From contig JAJFFH010000052.1 in NCBI GenBank assembly GCA_021776735.1, positions 62,001-126,000 of the forward strand: a stretch of 64,000 bases of DNA. Direction: 5' to 3'. This stretch comes from Planctomycetota bacterium. GTDB taxonomy: Bacteria > Planctomycetota > PLA2. Under the pieces are notes generated by a model. It had not been told where the DNA came from and ran no database searches. It worked only from the letters and a program-made list of their open reading frames with translations. This document shows positions 10,171 to 19,109 of the stretch, piece by piece (position 1 is the stretch's first letter; each line of letters starts with the position of its first letter). The translations under genes and the position numbers were made by a program.

Positions 10171-11444
10171 AGCCGCACATCGACGGGATCGCCGGGGGCG
10201 TGGCCTTCCGCGTTCTTCTTGACGATAACGAAGCCGTGGGCGCGGACCGTTGACGTGAGAATCGAGGCGCCGCCGATCGCGAGCGGGACGACCTGTTCGT
10301 TTTCGATGCGGACGCGGACGTAGTCCGTGCGGCCGAGCTGGGACGCGATTTTCTGCTTGAGCGGCATGCGCACTTTCGTGTGCGGCCAGTTCGGGTGGCG
10401 ACCCGACAGCAGGCGGATCGCGCGGCCCGCAAAAAAGTCGTACGCGCACAGGCACGACACGGGGTTCCCGGGCAGCAGGAACACCGGCTTTTGGTGCACA
10501 AAGCCGATTCCCGCGGGGCTGGCTGGACGCATCGCGACGCCGTGGATGGAGAGCTCGCCCAGTTCGCGCACGAGCGACGGCGCGTGGTCTTCCTGGCCGA
10601 CACTCGATCCGCCGGAGACGAGGACGCAGTCCGCCCGGGTTGCGGCGACCGAGAGTGCCTCCCGGAGCGCTTCTTTTTCGTCGCGCACGATGGCGCCGGT
10701 CAGGAGCTTGCCGCCATCGCGTTGCACGAGCTGCATCAGCATCGGCGTCGCCGCGTCCACGATCTTGTACCCGTCGGGCTTCGAGCCGGCGGGCAACAAC
10801 TCGTTGCCGGTGACGATGAGGGCGACGTAGGGCTGGCGGACGACGGGCACGCGCGGAAATCCGAGCGAGGAGAGCGCTCCGAGATCCTGCGGGCGCAGCC
10901 GTCGACCGGCCTTGAGCACGACAGTGCCCCGCTTGATGTCTTCGCCGACCCTGCCGACGTGCCGGCCGGGGGTGACCGGTGCGGTGATCGCGACGGAGGC
11001 ATCGCCGTCCCGCCTTCGCTCCTCGCGGAGCTTCGGCGCGGGCTGGCCCGTCTGCTCTTTTCGGGTTTGTTCCACCGGTACGACCGCGTCGGCACCGTCC
11101 GGCACGGGCGCCCCGGTCATGATGCGCACGCAGGTTCCGGGCTCGACGGCAGCGGATGCGGGGGCGGCAGGTAGGCTCTCGCCGACAATCCGAAGGGTGC
11201 GGAGGTCGGTCGGGGTCGCGCCGAACGTCTCCTCGGCGATCACCGCGTAGCCGTCCATGGCCGCGCGCGCAAACGCGGGCACGTCGGTTCGCGCCGTCAT
11301 GTCGGCGGCGAGAACGCGTCCGCCCGCGGCGAGGAGTTCGGCCCACTCCGCGGCGAGCGGCGCCACGTGATCGTCGATCAGCGCCGCCACGTCATCGACG
11401 TCGGCACGCCGCGAAAAGCCGCGCATGCGGGGGTCGTCGTTCAT
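10164..11444 (-). CDS. moeA: Molybdopterin molybdenumtransferase MoeA
   Basis: MoeA inserts molybdate into adenylated molybdopterin in the cytoplasm to complete molybdenum cofactor. About 426 residues, near the usual 400-410. Family marks are AAMDGYAV, MTGAPVPDGADAVVPVE, VGRVGEDIKRG, VTGNELLPAG, SGGSSVGQEDH and LLPGNPVSC. The ATG at 11444 (MNDDPRMRG) is chosen; an upstream extension does not look like MoeA. The protein is longer than usual because a 56-bp repeat adds a segment of about 20 residues (TGQPAPKLREERRRDGDA) between EQTR and VAITAPVTPG, where other MoeA proteins have only a few residues. The gene is divergent from mutY with a 69-bp spacer. A second MoeA-type protein is encoded at 56032. 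Confidence 0.93.
   Translation of the reverse strand: MNDDPRMRGFSRRADVDDVAALIDDHVAPLAAEWAELLAAGGRVLAADMTARTDVPAFARAAMDGYAVIAEETFGATPTDLRTLRIVGESLPAAPASAAVEPGTCVRIMTGAPVPDGADAVVPVEQTRKEQTGQPAPKLREERRRDGDASVAITAPVTPGRHVGRVGEDIKRGTVVLKAGRRLRPQDLGALSSLGFPRVPVVRQPYVALIVTGNELLPAGSKPDGYKIVDAATPMLMQLVQRDGGKLLTGAIVRDEKEALREALSVAATRADCVLVSGGSSVGQEDHAPSLVRELGELSIHGVAMRPASPAGIGFVHQKPVFLLPGNPVSCLCAYDFFAGRAIRLLSGRHPNWPHTKVRMPLKQKIASQLGRTDYVRVRIENEQVVPLAIGGASILTSTVRAHGFVIVKKNAEGHAPGDPVDVRLY
10998..11053 (-). repeat. Long form of dispersed repeat family 1, in-frame in moeA
   Basis: This is the partner of 7178-7233, read on the moeA strand. The core GCTCC-GCGA-GGAGC is a perfect short hairpin, flanked by GAA on both sides and then CGCC/GGCG, so the element is an extended palindrome. 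It ends with GGGACGGCGATGCC. It encodes an apparent insertion in MoeA. Confidence 0.85.
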
Positions 11445-11513
11445 GATGGCGCCGTGCCGGAGAGTATAGAGGCCGGGAATAAATCCCCTCACAACCTCAC
11501 TCAGAACACTACC

Positions 11514-12443
11514 GTGGAGCTGCGCAAGAGGCTGTTGGCCTGGTACGGGCGGAAAAAGCGCGACCTGCCGTGGCGCCGCACGAGCGATCCGTACGCGATC
11601 TGGGTGTCGGAGATCATGCTCCAGCAGACGCGCGTCGCGGCGGTCGTGCCGTACTACGAACGGTTCCTGGCGCGCTTTCCCGACGTGTGCGCCTTGGCCA
11701 CCGCGCCGCTCGATGACGTCCTCGCGCAGTGGTCGGGCCTCGGCTACTACCGCCGCGCCCGTCATCTTCACGCCGCCGCGGCGATCGTCGCGCGGGACGG
11801 CTTTCCGGGCACCGCGAAGGAGCTACGCGCGTTGCCCGGAATCGGCGCGTACACCGCCGCCGCGATCGCGTCGATCGCCTTCGGCGAAGCCGCGGCGGTC
11901 GTCGATGGCAACGTCGAACGCGTGGTGTGCCGTCTCGCGGCCGGCGACCTGACCAAGCGCGAGATCGGTGAACGCGCCCAGGCGTGGATCTCGCCGCGCT
12001 CGCCCGCCAACTTCAACCAGGCCCTGATGGAACTCGGCGCGATCGTGTGCACGCCGCGCTCGCCCTCGTGCCCGCGCTGCCCGTTGCGCGAATTCTGCGC
12101 CACCCGCTCGGACCGATGGCCGACACCGCGCAAGCGGGCGGCGCCGATCGACAAGCGCGTCGAAGTCGTGTTCGCGACGCGGGGCGGGCGCGTGCAACTC
12201 CTGCGGCGTTCGGGCACGGCATTGCTCGACGGCATGTGGGAGCTCCCTTCGGGGAAGCAGACGGACGGCGATGTTCTGGCCACCGTGAAGCATGGCGTGC
12301 TCAATCAGCGGCTTTCGTACCGGGTTTGGCCCGGGCGCCGGACGGCGGCGGGCGCGCGCTGGTTTACGGTGCGCGAAGTCGGTGAACTGCCGTTGACAAC
12401 CGCCGCGCGCAAGTGCCTGAAAGCGGTGGGCTTCTTGCCATAA
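11514..12443 (+). CDS. mutY: A/G-specific adenine DNA glycosylase MutY
   Basis: MutY removes adenine mispaired with 8-oxoguanine. About 309 residues from GTG at 11514. Visible are EIMLQQTRV with the catalytic Glu, the helix-hairpin-helix LPGIGAYTAAAI, VDGNVERVVCR with the catalytic Asp, and an iron-sulfur cluster loop with Cys179, Cys186, Cys189 and Cys195. The C-terminal NUDIX-like domain is short and is interrupted at residues 249-254 by QTDGDV, encoded by a dispersed repeat. The stop codon overlaps the next start (TAATG), so the downstream lipoprotein gene may be coupled. Confidence 0.93.
   Translation: MELRKRLLAWYGRKKRDLPWRRTSDPYAIWVSEIMLQQTRVAAVVPYYERFLARFPDVCALATAPLDDVLAQWSGLGYYRRARHLHAAAAIVARDGFPGTAKELRALPGIGAYTAAAIASIAFGEAAAVVDGNVERVVCRLAAGDLTKREIGERAQAWISPRSPANFNQALMELGAIVCTPRSPSCPRCPLREFCATRSDRWPTPRKRAAPIDKRVEVVFATRGGRVQLLRRSGTALLDGMWELPSGKQTDGDVLATVKHGVLNQRLSYRVWPGRRTAAGARWFTVREVGELPLTTAARKCLKAVGFLP
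12256..12275 (+). repeat. Dispersed motif family 1, in-frame in mutY
   Basis: AGCAGACGGACGGCGATGTT, on the sense strand, read as K-Q-T-D-G-D-V in the C-terminal domain of MutY. Confidence 0.8.
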
Positions 12444-14242
12444 TGGTAGCCATGCGGACGGTGCTACTCGCGATGGTCGGTTTTTTGGCGGCATGCGGCG
12501 GTGGTGGAGGAGGACGCGTTGCGCTCCCGCTGGCGCTCGGGTTCGATCTGGGTCTGGTTCCCGCCCGCGCGGCGGCCACGCGCGAGATCGTGATCGGCAA
12601 CCCGCTGCAGGGTGACGCGTCGGTCGAGTTGGTCGGCGATCCCGACGGGCCGTTTTCACCCGCGCCGGGCGAGCTTCCCGGCGTGGCGGCGGGAGGCGCG
12701 GAGTTTCGCCTCGACGTGCGCCTCGTGCCGCCGCAGCTCGCGGGCGTCGTGTTGTTTGAAGGAACGTTCGTGCTGCGGTTCAGGGGGCCCGGGGGCACGC
12801 GCGACGTCGAGGTGGCGCTGCTCGCGACGCCGGAAGTCCCGACGCTTGCATTGACGACCCAGGGGGTACTCGACTTCGGTCCGGTGCTCGTCGGCGAGAC
12901 CGCGTCGCGCACGATTGTTCTGCGAAACACGAGCACGTTTTCGCCGGCGACCGTCATGTCGATTACGGATCTGCCGGCTCCGTTTACGTATCAGCGCGGC
13001 GCGCTGCCCATGACCCTTCAGCCGGGCGAGCGGTACTCCGCGGCGATCCGGTACGAGCCCGTCGAGTTGGGCCAGCCGTCGTTCACCGTCACGGTCGGCC
13101 ACGATGCCGGTGCGGGGCTGGTTACGCAGGTCACCGCCAGGACGGACACCTGGATTCCGCGGATGGTGACGGAGTTCGGCGACGTGGCGGTCATCGGTGA
13201 CGAGACGGACTGGCTCGAGGTCGAGGTGCCGCCGCACGCGATCAGCTTCACGATTGAGGCGTACTCGGACGACGCGACCATCGGTCTGCTCGAGTTCCAG
13301 GGACCGGGCGGGCACATCTACGAGAACGACACGGCGACCGGCGTCTACCTGTGGAACCCGAGCACCAGCGGGGTGTTCACGGCGACGGTTCCGCAAAGCG
13401 ACCGGCCGGAACTGGATCTGCAGGGCGGCGGTCTCTACCGCTTCCGGCTCTATTCGTTCCTGGGCTCGGCGGCGTCGTTTGAGATTCGCGTAATCGTGCG
13501 CAACCGGCTCGGTGGAGTCTCGCGCGACGGCGTACTGGATCTCAACATTTTCATGGCGCGCGCGCTGAACGCAGAGACCACCCAGCCGCGCTTCGACCAG
13601 ATCATCGACGAGGCCGATCGGATCCTGGCCCAGCAGGGGATCCGGATCGGCACGCGACGGATCTTTTTTCTCGACGACACGCGCTTCAACGACATTCAGA
13701 CACAAAACGAGTTCGAGGACCTCTTGAAGGAGAGTGCCGGCGCGCCCGAAGACGCGCTCAACCTGTTTTTTGTCAACGGCACCTTCGACGACAACGTCCT
13801 CGGCGTTGCCGCGCGCATCGCCGGGCCGGCGCGGAACGGCACGGCTGCGTCAGGTGTGATGGTCGATTACAACGCCGGTAGCGTCGCGACGGCGGGCCAT
13901 GTGATCGCCCACGAAATCGGCCACTTTCTGGGGCTCTACCACACGAGCGAATCGGCATCGGGGTTCTTCGACATCATCGACGACACCCTGGAGTGCCCGC
14001 CGACCGGCACGAACGCGGTCTGCACAACGGAAGGCGACGGCAACGTGATGCACTGGCGCGTCGTGTCACGCGACGACCTGTCGGACGGTCAGGGCAACGT
14101 GTTGCGCGCGCACCCGCTGATCCTGCCGGCCCAGGGAGGCTTGGCCGGCCTGCTCGCGAGCCCGACCGCGCCCGCGGGTCCCAAGGGCCCGGTCGCGCCG
14201 GGCTGGTGCGGCACGAAAGGCTGTGCCTGCCGCGATCGGTGA
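12443..14242 (+). CDS. Metzincin-like lipoprotein with HYDIN-type beta domain
   Basis: About 599 residues; the start may be this ATG or the one nine bases later. A lipoprotein signal (LLAMVGFLAAC) is followed by a polyglycine linker. Residues about 20-230 form beta sandwiches of the ASPM/SPD-2/Hydin (choice-of-anchor) type, with LDFGPVLVGETASRTIVLRN as the clearest match. A second beta domain follows. The C-terminal part carries HEIGHFLGLYH (His490, Glu491, His494, His500), the zinc-binding signature of metzincin proteases, with a Met further on. This predicts a lipid-anchored surface zinc protease; substrate unknown. The start overlaps the mutY stop. Confidence 0.82.
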   Translation: MVAMRTVLLAMVGFLAACGGGGGGRVALPLALGFDLGLVPARAAATREIVIGNPLQGDASVELVGDPDGPFSPAPGELPGVAAGGAEFRLDVRLVPPQLAGVVLFEGTFVLRFRGPGGTRDVEVALLATPEVPTLALTTQGVLDFGPVLVGETASRTIVLRNTSTFSPATVMSITDLPAPFTYQRGALPMTLQPGERYSAAIRYEPVELGQPSFTVTVGHDAGAGLVTQVTARTDTWIPRMVTEFGDVAVIGDETDWLEVEVPPHAISFTIEAYSDDATIGLLEFQGPGGHIYENDTATGVYLWNPSTSGVFTATVPQSDRPELDLQGGGLYRFRLYSFLGSAASFEIRVIVRNRLGGVSRDGVLDLNIFMARALNAETTQPRFDQIIDEADRILAQQGIRIGTRRIFFLDDTRFNDIQTQNEFEDLLKESAGAPEDALNLFFVNGTFDDNVLGVAARIAGPARNGTAASGVMVDYNAGSVATAGHVIAHEIGHFLGLYHTSESASGFFDIIDDTLECPPTGTNAVCTTEGDGNVMHWRVVSRDDLSDGQGNVLRAHPLILPAQGGLAGLLASPTAPAGPKGPVAPGWCGTKGCACRDR

Positions 14243-14266
14243 CCGCTCCGGCAACAGTCCCGCGGG

Positions 14267-14286
14267 GGCATCGCCGTCCGTGTGCG
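14267..14286 (-). repeat. Dispersed motif family 1, intergenic copy
   Basis: On the minus strand it reads CGCACACGGACGGCGATGCC. It lies about 90 bases upstream of acs. Confidence 0.6.
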
Positions 14287-14374
14287 TTTCTCGGATGCGG
14301 TTCCCGACTGGCTCGGTTTGCGACAGGGGACGAGAAGGGCCGAACGCCGGGGCTGCAATCCGGATAATGGCGGC

Positions 14375-16300
14375 ATGACATCGACCTATCCGCCGCCCGC
14401 CGATTTTTCCGCGGTGTCGCATTTTCCGTCCATGGATGACTATCGCGCCGCGTACGAGGCGTCGTTGGCCGATCCCGAGGCGTTTTGGAGCGAGCAGGCC
14501 GAGCGCATCACCTGGAAAAAGCGGTGGGACACGGTGCTCGACTGGGACTTTGCCGCGGGCCGGATCAAGTGGTTTGAGGGCGCCACGCTGAACGCGTGCG
14601 AGAACTGCGTCGATCGGCACGTCGCGGCCGGGCATGGCGAGCGGGACGCGATGATCTGGGAAGGCGACGGAGGCGAGACCGAGACGCTGACGTATGCCGA
14701 CCTGCTCGACCGCGTGTGCCGGTGGGCCAACGTGCTTCGTGACCATGGGGTCAAAAAGGGCGATCGCGTCTGCCTCTACCTGCCGATGGTGCTCGATCTT
14801 CCGATCGCGATGCTTGCCTGCGCGCGTATCGGTGCCGTGCATTCGGTCGTCTTCGCCGGGTTCTCGTCGGCGTCGTTGCGTGACCGCATCCTCGATGCCG
14901 AGTGCTCGGTGCTCCTGACCGCGGACGAGGGCGTGCGCGGCGGCAAGACGATCGGGCTCAAGGCGATCGCGGACGAGGCGCTGGAGGGCGCGGACTGTTG
15001 TACGACCGTGCTCGTCGTGAAGCGCACCGGCGCGGACGTCGATTTTGTCGAGGGTCGCGATGTCTGGGTCGCCCCGATGCTCGAGGCCGCCGCCCCCGAG
15101 TGCCCCGCCGAAGAAATGGGCGCGGAAGACCCGCTGTTTATCCTCTACACGTCGGGTTCGACCGGGAAACCCAAGGGGGTGCTGCACACGACCGGCGGGT
15201 ACATGGTCTACACCTCGTACACGCACGAAAAGGTCTTCGACCACCGCGAGCGCGACGTGTACTGGTGCACCGCGGACTGCGGCTGGATCACCGGCCACAG
15301 CTACATCGTGTACGGACCGCTCGCCAACTGCGCGACGACCGTGGTCTTCGAGGGTGTGCCGTCGTATCCCGACTGGGGCCGTTTCTGGGAGGTCTGCGAC
15401 AAGCACCGGGTCTCACTCTTCTACACCGCGCCGACCGCGATCCGCGCCATCGCGCGCCACGGCGACGGGCCGGTCAAGGCGCACAAGCGCGACTCGCTGC
15501 GCCTGCTCGGCACGGTCGGCGAGCCGATCAACCCTGAAGCCTGGCGCTGGTACCACGAGGTCGTGGGCGACCAGCGCTGTCCGATCGTCGATACGTGGTG
15601 GCAGACCGAGACCGGCGGCATTCTCATTTCGCCGCTGCCGGGCGCGACGCCGACCAGGCCCGGCTCGGCCACGTTCCCGCTGCCCGGCATCCAGCCCTGC
15701 CTCGTCGATGACGCGGGCGGCGAACTCTCCGGCCACGGCGTGGAAGGCAACCTCTGCATCAAGTTCCCGTGGCCCGGCATGATGCGCACGATCTACGGCG
15801 ACCATCAGCGGTTCCTGGACACCTACTTCAAGCGCTTCCCCGGCAAGTACTTCACCGGCGACGGCTGCCGCCGCGACGACGACGGCTACTACTGGATCAC
15901 CGGTCGCGTCGACGACATCGTGATCGTCTCCGGCCACAACCTCGGCACCGCCGAAATCGAGAGCGCGCTCGTCGCGCATCCCGCGTGCGCCGAGGCCGCG
16001 GTTGTCGGCGTCCCGCACGAGATCAAGGGCAACGCGATCTACGCGTTTTGCATTCTGAACGACGGCTTCGAAGACAGCGAGGAGCTCCGCAAGGAGTTGG
16101 TCAAGGGGGTCCGGGGGACAATCGGCCCGATCGCGGCGCCCGAATGCGTGCAGGTCACGCCGGGTCTACCGAAAACAAGATCGGGCAAGATCATGCGCCG
16201 CATCCTGCGCAAGGTCGCCGCGGGCCACACCGAGGATCTCGGCGACACGTCTACGCTAGCCGACCCGTCGGTGGTGGATGCGCTGGTGAAGGGGCGCTAG
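14375..16300 (+). CDS. acs: Acetyl-CoA synthetase (AMP-forming)
   Basis: Converts acetate, ATP and CoA to acetyl-CoA through acetyl-AMP in the cytoplasm. About 641 residues, the usual length. Motifs in order are [12 protein letters not shown] (AMP-binding), [41 protein letters not shown] and [11 protein letters not shown]. In the last motif Lys605 is the catalytic lysine that protein acetylation controls in this family. The N-terminus ([22 protein letters not shown]) is shortened here only in description and fits the family, supporting ATG at 14375. It stands alone, with a 130-bp upstream spacer holding a dispersed repeat. Confidence 0.95.
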   Translation: MTSTYPPPADFSAVSHFPSMDDYRAAYEASLADPEAFWSEQAERITWKKRWDTVLDWDFAAGRIKWFEGATLNACENCVDRHVAAGHGERDAMIWEGDGGETETLTYADLLDRVCRWANVLRDHGVKKGDRVCLYLPMVLDLPIAMLACARIGAVHSVVFAGFSSASLRDRILDAECSVLLTADEGVRGGKTIGLKAIADEALEGADCCTTVLVVKRTGADVDFVEGRDVWVAPMLEAAAPECPAEEMGAEDPLFILYTSGSTGKPKGVLHTTGGYMVYTSYTHEKVFDHRERDVYWCTADCGWITGHSYIVYGPLANCATTVVFEGVPSYPDWGRFWEVCDKHRVSLFYTAPTAIRAIARHGDGPVKAHKRDSLRLLGTVGEPINPEAWRWYHEVVGDQRCPIVDTWWQTETGGILISPLPGATPTRPGSATFPLPGIQPCLVDDAGGELSGHGVEGNLCIKFPWPGMMRTIYGDHQRFLDTYFKRFPGKYFTGDGCRRDDDGYYWITGRVDDIVIVSGHNLGTAEIESALVAHPACAEAAVVGVPHEIKGNAIYAFCILNDGFEDSEELRKELVKGVRGTIGPIAAPECVQVTPGLPKTRSGKIMRRILRKVAAGHTEDLGDTSTLADPSVVDALVKGR

Positions 16301-16410
16301 GCCGTGGAATCCGGTACGGCACGGCACAGCTTGCCTTCGGGGTCGGCTTGCCCGTATGACTCGGAGCGTAGGGGCAGGCCCGGACTCTGGTGTCGCCGGG
16401 GCCGTTGAGA

Positions 16411-17002
16411 CTACACGCTTCGCTTCCGCCGCCAGGCCAATACGCCCGCCATAGCCATTCCCGTCAGCAATAGCGTGGCCGGCTCCGGGACAGGCGACTC
16501 CCTCACGAGTTTCCATACCGGAACCCCCCGGCGGGCCCCCGAAAGGAAATGAACCAAGGAAAACAGCGGTACCGCCGGATATCCCGGTCCAGGATGTCCC
16601 GCCACCGGAGAACAGGGTCAGTTGGATCCGACCGCCGGTCACGAATGCATCCCAGCGGGAGCGGGAGGCACCGGCCGCGGGGAGCAATGGGAGCAGTTCA
16701 TCGGAGCCCAGGGGTGCATCGAAGATGATGGGATCGACAACGTTGCCAGGGACGATTTGGTCGTAGGTGACGGTGGTTATACCCGTACCGGAGTACATCA
16801 AGCTGAACGCCGTAGCGAACCCGGACCCAAGGCTGAAAGTGGTCGTTCCCATCGGCGCGCTGTCGAAGTCGATGAAGCCGGAAACCGAAACGCCGTCCTT
16901 CGCTATCGACAAGACGTTGTAGCGTCCCGTGAAGGGATCTGCGAACGCGGTTCCGATCAACAATACTAGTGCGGTAGCCAACGGTCCGAGCTTCATTCTC
17001 AT
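16411..17002 (-). pseudogene. PEP-CTERM-sorted exported protein, frameshifted
   Basis: The N-terminal frame starts at ATG 17002 (upstream GAGGAG) with a signal peptide (LATALVLLIGTAFA) and a beta-rich body. The sorting signal PEPATLLLTGMAMAGVLAWR followed by RKRSV lies in a different frame that stops at 16411. The shift is best explained by a one-base change in the C6/G6 run at 16524-16529. Joining the frames there gives a typical short PEP-CTERM protein of about 195 residues, to be cut and anchored by an exosortase system. It could be a true loss, a phase-variable tract or a sequencing error. Confidence 0.7.
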
Positions 17003-17194
17003 CGTGTCTACGCTCCTCTCATCTCCGCTTGTAGTGCTTCGAGTTCCCCAACGCGAATGCAATCTCGCGCTCTCCACCGTTACGCCGAAAGCTTGTTTCC
17101 TGAGCAGCGGCCAACAACGTTCACATCCTGAGACGTTTCGGCTCCGCGGGACGACCGACCCCAGCGACCCCGCGTCCCGAAGCCGCTAGCGCTC

Positions 17195-17536
17195 TCACCG
17201 CCAGAGGTTCGGGTCGTCCTCCGGGCGGCGCTTCTTGTCTTCCGGGTCCGCCTCCTCGACACGCTTGTCGAAGAGCCGCTCCGCGTCGCGCTCGCGCTTG
17301 GTCTGTTCGTCGAGGATGTCTTCAAAGCCCGCCTGCTCTTTGGGCTGCATCGCTTCGGCCCAGGCGTCGTCCACATGGCGCTCGATACGCACGGACTTGT
17401 GCCGCGTGTCGATGCGGAACTCGACTTTTTCGCCGGGCGCGACATCGAGCATCTGCAAGACGTCCTCCGGCAGCGTGATCTCGCCCTGCGGTCCGATGGT
17501 GAGGGTGCGTGCGGGCTTTTTCGACATGCCGTTCAT
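17195..17536 (-). CDS. AbrB/SpoVT-like DNA-binding protein
   Basis: 113 residues. The first 55 residues (LTIGPQGEITLPEDVLQMLD, then GEKVEFRID) match the swapped-hairpin AbrB/MazE fold of transition-state regulators and antitoxins. The C-terminal half is highly charged and helical (EDILDEQTKRERDAERLFDK). A second Met three codons in is an alternative start. No toxin gene such as mazF or a PIN-domain gene is adjacent, so an antitoxin role is not supported here. It is divergent from the FG-GAP protein gene at 17601. Confidence 0.75.
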   Translation of the reverse strand: MNGMSKKPARTLTIGPQGEITLPEDVLQMLDVAPGEKVEFRIDTRHKSVRIERHVDDAWAEAMQPKEQAGFEDILDEQTKRERDAERLFDKRVEEADPEDKKRRPEDDPNLWR

Positions 17537-17600
17537 TGTGCCCGATTCCGCGCCGCGAGACTGCCCGGAAACGGGCGGTGCCGCGCGCGTTCAAAGAAGC

Positions 17601-19106
17601 ATGAAGGCTCTTCTCGGCTTGATACTCCTGCTCTTTCCGGCGCGGGCCGGCGATCTCGACCGCGCCGCGTTCCTCAAGGCGTTCGCGGACAAGGTGAGGC
17701 GCAGCGGACTCGGCTTCGAGGTTGTTGACGTGATCCCTGATCTGCCGGTGCGTTACGGCACCTTTGCCGACTTGGATGGGGACGGCGATCTCGACTACAT
17801 CGCGACGGAGATGAGCCACCGGCGGGAAAACGTGCTCGTGTTTCGCCGTGACGGCGGGACCTGGCGGCGCATTTCCACGGCGTCGTCCTTGATTCGGGGC
17901 CGCCATCCGCTGACGCCCTGGGTGCTGCCCGATGCGGGCGACGGGCGTCCCGGCGTGCTCGTGCCGGTTGGTTGGGCGCCGTACTTGGTGCTCTACCCGA
18001 CGGACGGAGCGGGCCGGTTGCGCGAGCGGGCAGCGCTCTCGCTCAAGAAACACCTGCCCCGCCGCCGGAGCAAGCCCGGTGGAGTGGACAACAACCCCTA
18101 TCACGTGACGCGGGTCGGCTCAGGCTTTGTCGAAGGTGAAATGAGGGACGGCCGCGTGCGCCGCCTGTTCCGCATCGACCTGACGCAACGTCGCCGGAAG
18201 CTGGTGGCGAAGGGCTCGTCGACGGCAGCGCGGATCGATGACAACGGCCGCTTTCGCCCGAAGTTGCTTCCCGCGTCGTACCACGAGACCGAACGTGAAC
18301 GCATCGTGGGTCGTGCGCTCGGTTCGCGTCCCGCCAACGATCCAAAACACCCGTATCACGACGGCGTCTTGTCGCGTCTCCTGTTGGGCGACGACCTCGT
18401 GATCCTGACGACGGACTTCGCGGCCCATGAATTCCCGGGCACGCGCGGGGCCGATGGCCGGTTGGACTTTGGCCGCGAACGCGCAGACCCGCGCTGCATG
18501 AAACTCGCCTGGGCGCGTGCGCTGTGGCCGGCCGACCCCGAATCCGTGCGCGACTCACCGGGATACTGGGCCGAGTTCACGCGGTCGCGCATCTGGACCC
18601 ATGATTCTTCGGCGACGGTTCCGCTGAGCATCGTGAGTGGGTTCAACTCGTACCACGTCCTGTATCAGCGCGACGGCGAGAACCTCGTACCGTCCTTCGT
18701 GCATCGAAAGCACTTCGACCTGCCGATTCCCCCGGGCCAAAAACGGGTCGTATTGCCGTGGGTGCACCGCGACGAGGCGCACCTTTGCCGAGACGCGACG
18801 GGGGATGGCGTGCCGGAGACGATCTCCGTCGAGTTGATCGCGGATCGTCGGGGCGGACCCAGCTACAGCCACGTGTTCGGGTGGCCCGGCGTCGTCCCCG
18901 AGAGACGCAACGGCATCATCCGCAACGTCAAACCCAAACTGCACGTAAAGTTTCCCGAGGTCGTCGACTATCCCCGGGATCGTCACCTGGGCCTGCCGAT
19001 GGAACTCGAGGAGATCCCGGTCACCGGCTCGAAGGAGAAGCGCTGGTGCATCTACTACCGGCCGTGGCAGGTCGGTATCTTCCTGCGCGCCAAGCCGCGG
19101 CGGTGA
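17601..19106 (+). CDS. Secreted protein with FG-GAP/VCBS-like repeat
   Basis: About 501 residues from ATG 17601. The signal peptide is LLGLILLLFPARAG. Soon after comes GTFADLDGDGDLDYIATE, the calcium-binding blade motif of FG-GAP/VCBS beta-propeller repeats. Later segments (ATGDGVPETISVELI) repeat the pattern. No catalytic residues were identified. It is probably an extracytoplasmic beta-propeller-like protein of unknown role. The next gene converges on it only three bases away. Confidence 0.7.
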   Translation: MKALLGLILLLFPARAGDLDRAAFLKAFADKVRRSGLGFEVVDVIPDLPVRYGTFADLDGDGDLDYIATEMSHRRENVLVFRRDGGTWRRISTASSLIRGRHPLTPWVLPDAGDGRPGVLVPVGWAPYLVLYPTDGAGRLRERAALSLKKHLPRRRSKPGGVDNNPYHVTRVGSGFVEGEMRDGRVRRLFRIDLTQRRRKLVAKGSSTAARIDDNGRFRPKLLPASYHETERERIVGRALGSRPANDPKHPYHDGVLSRLLLGDDLVILTTDFAAHEFPGTRGADGRLDFGRERADPRCMKLAWARALWPADPESVRDSPGYWAEFTRSRIWTHDSSATVPLSIVSGFNSYHVLYQRDGENLVPSFVHRKHFDLPIPPGQKRVVLPWVHRDEAHLCRDATGDGVPETISVELIADRRGGPSYSHVFGWPGVVPERRNGIIRNVKPKLHVKFPEVVDYPRDRHLGLPMELEEIPVTGSKEKRWCIYYRPWQVGIFLRAKPRR

Positions 19107-19109
19107 GGG

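Noticed and set aside
14066..15406. Long minus-strand frame opposite acs
   Set aside because: Antisense to strongly conserved acs sequence.
17775..17800. GGGGACGGCGATCTC resembling the dispersed motif
   Set aside because: Explained by the DGDGDLD calcium loop of an FG-GAP repeat.
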